This document shows, piece by piece, positions 38,094 through 43,662 of a DNA stretch of 52,976 nt (positions within the stretch are counted from its first letter, which is position 1; every line of letters starts with the position of its first letter). The translations under genes and the position numbers were made by a program. The DNA lies in contig JAUSDY010000006.1 of NCBI GenBank assembly GCA_030650395.1, forward strand, positions 1 through 52,976, in the 5' to 3' direction. The notes under the pieces were generated by a model, which searched no databases, was not told where the DNA came from, and saw nothing but the letters and a program-made list of their open reading frames with translations. This stretch comes from Acidobacteriota bacterium. GTDB taxonomy: Bacteria; Acidobacteriota; Vicinamibacteria; Vicinamibacterales; UBA2999.

Positions 38094-39449
38094 GTGGAAA
38101 TCACCTTTGATCATGCCTGCAATCTTGTCGGCGCCGCCCTGCAAGGCACCGCACGCCAGGACATCGTCGCGGAGGTCACGAAGGTAAAGGACCTGGGCGC
38201 GGGCCTGCTCAAGCTGCGGGATGCGATGCGTGCCAATACCTTCAAGGCCGGCGCGCACCAGATCTTCCTCGACCGGATGATTCGCGCCTTCGACGGCCGC
38301 ACGCGGGCGGAAGGCTTCCACATTCTCCACGACTGGGACGGCGCCTCGCAGCAGGTCAACCCCGACGTCATTCCCGTCGACGTGCTGCACTTCCTCGTCA
38401 ACCAACGGGGCGGCGATGAGGCCGGCACCATCGAAGCCGCCATCCTGCTCGACTACTACTTCATGCACGTGCTCGCGCTGCTGTCGATGCGGATCTGGGA
38501 CGACGGGGATGCGGATGCGAACCTCGATCGCCTGAACGCGCTGCTGGCGGAGCTGCAGGGGACCGGCGGGAGCGGTCATCTGTTCGCGGACGATGCCGAG
38601 ACGCTGATGTTGATTGGCACATCGCATTACGAACCGCACGAGTGGGGCTACGGTAAGCTGCTCGACCGGGTGCGCACGCTCAACCAGGATCACCAGTTCA
38701 AGATTGGCCTGGGCCACGTATCGAGCATGGGCTGCCATCTGCGGTTCGGCTTTGAGGCGCAATGCGGGCGCGACACCCTCGCGTTGCGCGACGACAACAT
38801 CGCCGATTATCCGTGGCTGTGCTTTGCGCTCGCCGCCGTGATGCGGGAGTATGACAGGGCGGCCGTAGAGCCTCCCTCCACGGGAGGCCGTCAAGACGTG
38901 GCGGTCGTAGGGCCCCCCTTTACGGGGGGCCGTCAAGACGTTCTGGCGGAAGCGCTGTTGAATGGCCTGACCCCGGACGCGCGCGCCTTTGTCGGCGTGC
39001 CGCCCGCTTCGCTATCGGCGTCGGCAGCCGATCGCAGCCAGTTTCTCGAATTGTTCACGCGTCACAAGACGGAGCTGCTCGCGGCGTTCGAGCGCTTCCG
39101 GCCTTCCGAAACCGCCTACTCGCCACTGTCGTTCTTCTTCAACTTCTCTCACAACGTCGTCAAGGGCACCGTCATTGATGCGTTGCTGTGGGGGAAGTAC
39201 TGGGATGTGACGCTGAACGATCTACTGAGCGGTGCCCCCCGACCTTCGACAGGCTCAGGTCGGCCCGAGCGAAGTCGAGGGGCCGCGGGGCTCGAAGAAG
39301 GGGATAAGCAGCTGCTGGCCGCAACGCTGATGGGCTACGCGCGATCGAATCCCGATCGCATTCGCGGCAAGCTGATGCCCGTCATCGTCTACGACCCGCA
39401 GGCCGGCCGCCGCGCCTACACGATCGCGATGGAGAAGTTGACGGCGTAG
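38094..39449 (+). CDS. Protein of unknown function with in-frame palindromic insertions
   Basis: 451 residues from a GTG at 38094 (VEITFDHACNLVGAALQGTA); the long upstream open frame shadows the amidase. No family recognised. It looks soluble and helical, with conserved-looking stretches FHILHDWDGASQQVNPDVIP, LLDYYFMHVLALLSMRIWDD, IGTSHYEPHEWGYGKLLDRV, LGHVSSMGCHLRFGFEAQCG and SPLSFFFNFSHNVVKGTVID. Two palindromic DNA elements are translated in frame: a dimer at 38865-38941 (giving VEPPSTGGRQD and VVGPPFTGGRQD) and one at 39236-39283 (RPSTGSGRPERSRG). Both sit in probable surface loops. The stop codon lies in a further repeat (39443-39498). No signal peptide. Confidence 0.8.
   Translation: MEITFDHACNLVGAALQGTARQDIVAEVTKVKDLGAGLLKLRDAMRANTFKAGAHQIFLDRMIRAFDGRTRAEGFHILHDWDGASQQVNPDVIPVDVLHFLVNQRGGDEAGTIEAAILLDYYFMHVLALLSMRIWDDGDADANLDRLNALLAELQGTGGSGHLFADDAETLMLIGTSHYEPHEWGYGKLLDRVRTLNQDHQFKIGLGHVSSMGCHLRFGFEAQCGRDTLALRDDNIADYPWLCFALAAVMREYDRAAVEPPSTGGRQDVAVVGPPFTGGRQDVLAEALLNGLTPDARAFVGVPPASLSASAADRSQFLELFTRHKTELLAAFERFRPSETAYSPLSFFFNFSHNVVKGTVIDALLWGKYWDVTLNDLLSGAPRPSTGSGRPERSRGAAGLEEGDKQLLAATLMGYARSNPDRIRGKLMPVIVYDPQAGRRAYTIAMEKLTA
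38865..38941. repeat. Dimer of a REP-like palindrome inside a coding region
   Basis: Two 35-nt copies, 38865-38899 and 38907-38941, with a 42-bp period (14 codons). Layout CGTAG(A/G)G + GCC(T/C)CCC hairpin GGG(A/G)GGC + CGTCAAGACG. The arms differ but covary (CCTCCC/GGGAGG against CCCCCC/GGGGGG), which argues for selection on the fold. The head is like that of the palindrome at 28283-28315. Confidence 0.75.
39236..39283. repeat. CTTCGAC...GTCGAGG palindromic repeat inside a coding region
   Basis: CCGACCTTCGACAGGCTCAG followed by GTCGGCC and GAGCGAAGTCGAGG. This layout (CTTCGACxGGCTCAGG ... GAGCGAAGTCGAGG) resembles palindromic repeats scattered in many bacterial genomes. Here it is in frame and contributes about 15 residues (RPSTGSGRPERSRGA) to the unknown protein. 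Confidence 0.65.
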
Positions 39450-39498
39450 CGCCGGCGTAGCGCCGGCGTAGCGCGGAACTTTAGTTCCGCGATCCTAC
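39443..39498. repeat. GTAGCGCCGGC tandem plus CGCGGAAC hairpin
   Basis: Three GGCGTAGCGCC words, then GTAGCGCGGAACTTTAGTTC with CGCG and a closing CCTACG. The hairpin CGCGGAAC-TTTA-GTTCCGCG has an 8-bp stem. It contains the stop codon of the upstream gene and reaches the stop of the convergent methyltransferase-like gene (39495). REP-like; same GTAG head as 28283 and 38865. Confidence 0.7.
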
Positions 39499-40310
39499 GG
39501 ACGCCGCGTGGCCCGCCACGTGGTCGTGCCAGAAGGCGTGGTGGCCGTTCCTTCCATCACGTTGCCCTTGACCGTGCCCGTATACGCCAGCCCGCCGGCG
39601 ATGAACGAGATCTCGTCGCCCCGCATCTTCCCCTGGGCGATTCGAACGGCCCCGTCTCCGGTCCGGACGGTGCCCGTCACCACCTGGTAAGACTGCTCGA
39701 GCACGAGGGACCCGCCCGGCCACTCCCAGGTGCCGTGGACTTTCGCCGGGACGATCCACAACAGCGCCTCGCACCAGGACTCGCAATCGGTGTCTGGGTT
39801 GACGGTCGCGCGCGCATCGGGCTGCCAGCCATCGATGCCAAACGTGTTGGCGACGATGCGCGAGCCGGGCGCGAGGTTAAAAAACTTCGGCGCGAGCCGG
39901 TTCATGTTGACCGGCAGCAGGAACAACGCCAGCACGCTCGCCTTCGAGATGTCGGCCTCGTACATGTCGGCCTCGACGAACCGCGCCGTGTCGGCGACGC
40001 CGGCTTCGGCGGCGAGCTTGCGCGACAGCGCCACCATGTCGGGATTGAATTCGACGCCGAGCCCATTCGCGCCAAGCTTTGCCGCCGCAATGATGTTGCG
40101 CCCGTCGCCCGAGCCGAGGTCCATGACGAAGTCGTCCTTGGTGACCGTGGCGACCTTCATCATCAAATCGACGAGGGCCATCGAGGTCGGCACCCAGACG
40201 ACGTCCTTGCCCGCCTGTCCGCTGACCGGCTCGAACGGCTTTTGTGTTTGTTGCGCAAACGCCGTGGTCGAAAGTACGGCAATGAGCGCGATCAGACGAA
40301 GCGACTTCAT
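39495..40310 (-). CDS. Exported methyltransferase-like protein with C-terminal beta domain
   Basis: 271 residues. A signal peptide (MKSLRLIALIAVLSTTAFAQ) precedes a class I SAM-methyltransferase-like domain (about 30-190): VWVPTSMALVDLMMKVATVT, DFVMDLGSGDGRNIIAAAKL (motif I), GLGVEFNPDMVALSRKLAAE, FVEADMYEADISKASVLALF, then LAPGSRIVANTF. Residues 190-271 are a beta-rich tail (GTWEWPGGSLVLEQSYQVVT). A SAM-binding fold behind a signal peptide is odd because SAM is cytoplasmic. Similar exported methyltransferase-like proteins are familiar in Acidobacteriota annotation but their activity is unknown. Its ATG overlaps the upstream lactamase-fold gene by 4 bp (ATGA). Confidence 0.8.
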   Translation of the reverse strand: MKSLRLIALIAVLSTTAFAQQTQKPFEPVSGQAGKDVVWVPTSMALVDLMMKVATVTKDDFVMDLGSGDGRNIIAAAKLGANGLGVEFNPDMVALSRKLAAEAGVADTARFVEADMYEADISKASVLALFLLPVNMNRLAPKFFNLAPGSRIVANTFGIDGWQPDARATVNPDTDCESWCEALLWIVPAKVHGTWEWPGGSLVLEQSYQVVTGTVRTGDGAVRIAQGKMRGDEISFIAGGLAYTGTVKGNVMEGTATTPSGTTTWRATRRP

Positions 40311-41773
40311 GGTTTGGCTACCTTCTCTAGTTCCGCCATCGGCGCGATCGCGCCATGCAGCGGCACGATGCGGTCGACCCGCAGTTTCCGCTTCTGGATG
40401 TTCTCGAGCAGGTTGGCGGCGTACGGATTCACCGCCGAGCCCGCGGCGAACGCATCGACCTCGACGAGCACGCGATCGCGCGGGATGTAGGCCATCAGCA
40501 TCGTATCGGAGTGCGGATTGCCCTCGACGTGATACAGCATCACGGTCATGGTGTGATCCTTATACTCGCGCCCGGCGTCGACGGTCTCGACGACCAGCCG
40601 CTGTTCTTTCTTCGCCAGCACGTCGGGCTGAAGCGTGTGCGGGCGCTTGGCCATGGCCTCGACCCACGCGCGGTTGCCGCTCTGCGTGACCACCGTCATG
40701 CCCTCGGCGATGGCGGCGCGCAGCCCGGCCGTGTGATCAAAATGGTGATGCGTCGTCACCAGCTGTTGCAGCGGCTTGCCGGGCACGAGCTGCTTGGCCT
40801 TGGCAAAGACGGCAAGGGTGCGCGCCTCGCTCTGCGGCGCGTCGACGAGCATCAGGTGATCGCTGAACTCGACGAGCACGCTGTGGTGCGACTGCCCCGC
40901 GAGAACCCACACGCCTTTGCCGATCTGTTCCACCGTCACGTTCGGCGGCGCGGGCGCGGGTGGCGACAAACCTTCAGGTTTGTCGGCTCGAAGCGACGCG
41001 GGTGCGGCGAGGTCGCCGACCTCGGCATCCACCGTCTGCTTCGATGCGTGGATTTCCCAGGTCGTGAAGTCGTCGACCTTTCCGGTCAACTGCGCCGGAA
41101 GCTTGAGGCCGCTCACCTCCTGGTACTCCCCGAACGTCGTCGTGATGACGACGTCGCCGAGGTTGGCGTGGTACGACTTCGACGAAATCGACAACGGCAC
41201 GCCGGCGGCATCGATGCTCATCGTGACCTTGGCGCCGCCCGCGGTCGTGATGTCGGCCTGGCGCACTGTTCCGATCTGCCGCACGTTGCCGACCGTCGCC
41301 TTTGGATCCACGGTCGCGCGCACGAGCTTGAGCGGGTGGTGATACAGGTCGTGACGGCGATCCAGTTCGGCCGCGGGTCCGAGTCGGGTGGCGGCGCCGG
41401 CGGCGTTGACGTTGAACGCCACCGTGTCGTCCAGGCCTTGAATCTGTTTCTGCGGCTGCGGGCCCTGGAAGTACGCGAACTTCGGCGTGCGCGTCTGCTC
41501 GACGCGCTGGCGGCTGTTGGCAACGTCGATCTGGCGCCTGTAGCCGGTCACCGCGAACTGTTGGGTCGAGGCGTCGGGCTTCATGTCCTGCCCGAGGTTG
41601 TAGTTGGTGCCCTCACCTTCGATGGTCAGGGTCTTGACGGCTTGAATGCGGGTGCGGCCGCCGAGCGCGTCAGCCGCGTCGTTGATGAATTGCTGTTCGG
41701 GGGTGGTGGGCTGCGCGCAGCCGGCCACCGTCAGGCTCGCAGCAAAGACGGAAATAAGAACGCGTGTGTTCAT
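40307..41773 (-). CDS. Metallo-beta-lactamase-fold lipoprotein
   Basis: 488 residues from the ATG at 41773 (MNTRVLISVFAASLTVAGC, a lipobox); the upstream open frame shadows the preceding gene. The N-terminal half (about 20-285) is a beta-rich lipoprotein-like region (AVKTLTIEGEGTNYNLGQDM, VVITTTFGEYQEVSGLKLPA). The C-terminal half is a metallo-beta-lactamase domain with VEQIGKGVWVLAGQSHHSVL, LMLVDAPQSEARTLAVFAKA, the metal motif TTHHHFDHTAGLRAA, the later His in YHVEGNPHSDTMLMAYI, VDAFAAGSAVNPYAANL and a closing IVPLHG. Function probably hydrolytic on an unknown extracytoplasmic substrate. Coupled by ATGA overlaps to genes on both sides. Confidence 0.88.
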   Translation of the reverse strand: MNTRVLISVFAASLTVAGCAQPTTPEQQFINDAADALGGRTRIQAVKTLTIEGEGTNYNLGQDMKPDASTQQFAVTGYRRQIDVANSRQRVEQTRTPKFAYFQGPQPQKQIQGLDDTVAFNVNAAGAATRLGPAAELDRRHDLYHHPLKLVRATVDPKATVGNVRQIGTVRQADITTAGGAKVTMSIDAAGVPLSISSKSYHANLGDVVITTTFGEYQEVSGLKLPAQLTGKVDDFTTWEIHASKQTVDAEVGDLAAPASLRADKPEGLSPPAPAPPNVTVEQIGKGVWVLAGQSHHSVLVEFSDHLMLVDAPQSEARTLAVFAKAKQLVPGKPLQQLVTTHHHFDHTAGLRAAIAEGMTVVTQSGNRAWVEAMAKRPHTLQPDVLAKKEQRLVVETVDAGREYKDHTMTVMLYHVEGNPHSDTMLMAYIPRDRVLVEVDAFAAGSAVNPYAANLLENIQKRKLRVDRIVPLHGAIAPMAELEKVAKP

Positions 41774-43470
41774 GGTGTGCATCCTGGAAGTCGAATTGCG
41801 CCGATGCGCGTCGAGTAGCTCGCCGCGCCGTGCTTCAAGTAGTCGCCAACATACCAGATGGTGCAATCGTCCGCCGGATCGATCGCCATCTGCGTGTAGT
41901 CCTCCCACCTGAGCGTGGTGGTTTGCGCCGCCTCGCCTTCGACGAGCACGGCTTCGCGCACGCCGAGAACGCCCGGCGGATCGTTGGCCAGCCGCGCGGC
42001 AAACCGCTGTCCGGCGAAGTGCGAATTTCCACCAAAGGAATAGCCGATGCCGATATTGCCGTTCTTGTCGATCGCCGGACTTGCCATCCATCTGAACAAA
42101 GGCCCCGCAGCGTAGGTGCCTTGCTGATGCAACACGGGATTCCCGGCTCGATCGAGACGGAACTCGTACCAACGGACGCCGCCACCGCCCGCCGCGGTAT
42201 TCACGCTGTGCACGCCGACGATGGATTCGCGATCGCCGATGCGGCGATACACCAGGCGGGCCATGATTTTGTCTCCTTGCGCGTCCAGTTTTCTGTCGAC
42301 GCCCGGCTGCGGTACGCAGTTGGTGAGCTGCCCGCCGCACAGATACTGATACGGCGCCACGGGAATCCGCAACGGGCCGTCAAGCCGGGTCTTCGAGACG
42401 TGATCCCAATCCGTGTAGAACTTCCACGCCAGCACGACATCGTCGCCGAGCATCTGCTTCAACTGAGTGCCGCCGGCGGCCATCATGACGTTTGGGGCGC
42501 CCCGGCGCGGGAGCGCCGTACCGTCGAGGTCGGCGTTGTTGAGAAAGTTCACGTCGTTGATCACGAAGCACTGCTCGCGCGCAGGCTTGCCGTCGAGCAT
42601 GGCGCTCCGCTCGACGACGCACGCGTGCTTCTCGATCACCTCATCGCCGGTACTGGTGGGAACGTAGTAGCCGTCAGGCCATACCGCCGGGCGCGGGTAG
42701 TCAGGGAACAACGGACGAAGAAACTCATATCGGTAGTACGCGCCTAACGGGTCGTCACTTGTGCTGAGCGCGTAGCACATCGAAAAGGGACCTTTCGCTT
42801 CCGGTGCCTTGGGTGCCAAGGGTGCCTGAGGTGCCAAAGGGGTTGGTGCCTGGGGTGCCAAGGGTGCTGGGGGCTGATACAGGTCCACAGCGGGACCAGG
42901 CTGATTGGCTCGGCCGACCGGGCTCACGTACGCGGTGTCGCGCGCCGTCCACACGGGCGGTTGATCGGGCTCGCCTCCGCCACGGGACGTGGCTCCGGCG
43001 GAGTCGCGCCGAAGGTCGCTCGAGTCGGCGCGACCGAAGGCGGACGCGGGTGTGAAGATCGGCATCACGATCAGCCAGCGACCGGCGAGCTGGTCGTAGC
43101 GCACCACCGCGTCGCCGTTGTTGCGCTCCTCGCACGCGCCGCCGAATCCGCGGAACACGTTGTTGGTGTTCACCGGGCCATAGAGTACGCGCCCCGTCGT
43201 CTCGAACCGTTTGCCCTTCTTCGTGAAGATCGCCATCCGGGAATTGACGGTCTGGACGACGTGATCTGGGCCCACCGCCAGGGAGTTGTCCGACGGGTTG
43301 CGAAGGCTGGCCGTGCCCTGCGGGCCCTCGAAGCCAACGCCGAGCCCGTCGAAGCTCTCGACGATGGCGGCCGGCGGGCGGGTTCCCTGGGCCGATTGCT
43401 CGATGTTTTCAGGGACTTGGGTAGCGCCGATCAGGACGGCGACACCAAACCATTGGATCAGGGCGCGCAT
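41770..43470 (-). CDS. Secreted propeller-like protein of unknown function
   Basis: 566 residues; N-terminal hydrophobic segment (MRALIQWFGVAVLIGATQV). Recognisable blocks are NPSDNSLAVGPDHVVQTVNS, RMAIFTKKGKRFETTGRVLY, ERNNGDAVVRYDQLAGRWLI, the CYALSTSDDPLGAYYRYEF block, DYPRPAVWPDGYYVPTS and FRWMASPAIDKNGNIGIGYS; these repeated xAVGPDH/DPLGxYY/DKxGNIxxGY patterns suggest a sialidase-like beta-propeller. Residues about 200-225 (PPAPLAPQAPTPLAPQAPLA) are encoded by a GGTGCC word array. First gene of a three-gene coupled operon with the lactamase-fold lipoprotein and the methyltransferase-like protein. No function is known to me. Confidence 0.8.
   Translation of the reverse strand: MRALIQWFGVAVLIGATQVPENIEQSAQGTRPPAAIVESFDGLGVGFEGPQGTASLRNPSDNSLAVGPDHVVQTVNSRMAIFTKKGKRFETTGRVLYGPVNTNNVFRGFGGACEERNNGDAVVRYDQLAGRWLIVMPIFTPASAFGRADSSDLRRDSAGATSRGGGEPDQPPVWTARDTAYVSPVGRANQPGPAVDLYQPPAPLAPQAPTPLAPQAPLAPKAPEAKGPFSMCYALSTSDDPLGAYYRYEFLRPLFPDYPRPAVWPDGYYVPTSTGDEVIEKHACVVERSAMLDGKPAREQCFVINDVNFLNNADLDGTALPRRGAPNVMMAAGGTQLKQMLGDDVVLAWKFYTDWDHVSKTRLDGPLRIPVAPYQYLCGGQLTNCVPQPGVDRKLDAQGDKIMARLVYRRIGDRESIVGVHSVNTAAGGGGVRWYEFRLDRAGNPVLHQQGTYAAGPLFRWMASPAIDKNGNIGIGYSFGGNSHFAGQRFAARLANDPPGVLGVREAVLVEGEAAQTTTLRWEDYTQMAIDPADDCTIWYVGDYLKHGAASYSTRIGAIRLPGCTP
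42803..42875. repeat. GGTGCC word array inside a coding region
   Basis: Seven GGTGC(C/T) words separated by 4-8 nt (GGTGCCTTGGGTGCCAAGGG and so on). Translated on the minus strand as an Ala-Pro-Leu linker. The same word occurs in the intergenic elements at 30521-30550 and 35551-35640. Confidence 0.65.
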
Positions 43471-43485
43471 GCGGTGATTGCGCCG

Positions 43486-43493
43486 ATTATATT
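43486..43493. promoter_or_regulatory. Overlapping divergent -10 boxes
   Basis: Minus strand TATAAT (43491-43486), 15 nt before the ATG at 43470. Plus strand TATATT (43488-43493), at the head of the about 170-nt leader of the TonB receptor. They share four bases. Confidence 0.4.
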
Positions 43494-43617
43494 CGCCTGC
43501 GGGACGGGTCCGCGAGTCACAACGCTGGTCCCCTTCCTTCGCCCAGAAAATCGTTTACCCAGTCGAACAATGAGCGACAATGGCGCGTCAGTTCCACGCG
43601 ACAACTCGACGTTTCCC

Positions 43618-43646
43618 GAACGGTGCCTTGGGCCGTTCCTGTTTTT
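43618..43646 (+). promoter_or_regulatory. Terminator-like hairpin in the TonB-receptor leader
   Basis: GAACGG (43618-43623), 9-nt loop, CCGTTC (43633-43638), then CTGTTTTT. It stands about 17 nt before the start codon and just ahead of GGAGG (43653-43657), so it could attenuate transcription of the receptor. The stem is only 6 bp. Confidence 0.35.
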
Positions 43647-43662
43647 CACGACGGAGGAAGGC

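Noticed and set aside
41774-42340. Extension of the metallo-beta-lactamase lipoprotein
   Set aside because: Shadow of the preceding gene; the lipobox-containing MNTRVLIS start at 41773 overlaps the upstream stop by 4 bp.
42961-43662. Long N-terminal extension of the TonB receptor
   Set aside because: Shadow of the opposite-strand secreted-protein gene; the signal peptide and GGAGG site fix the start at 43663.
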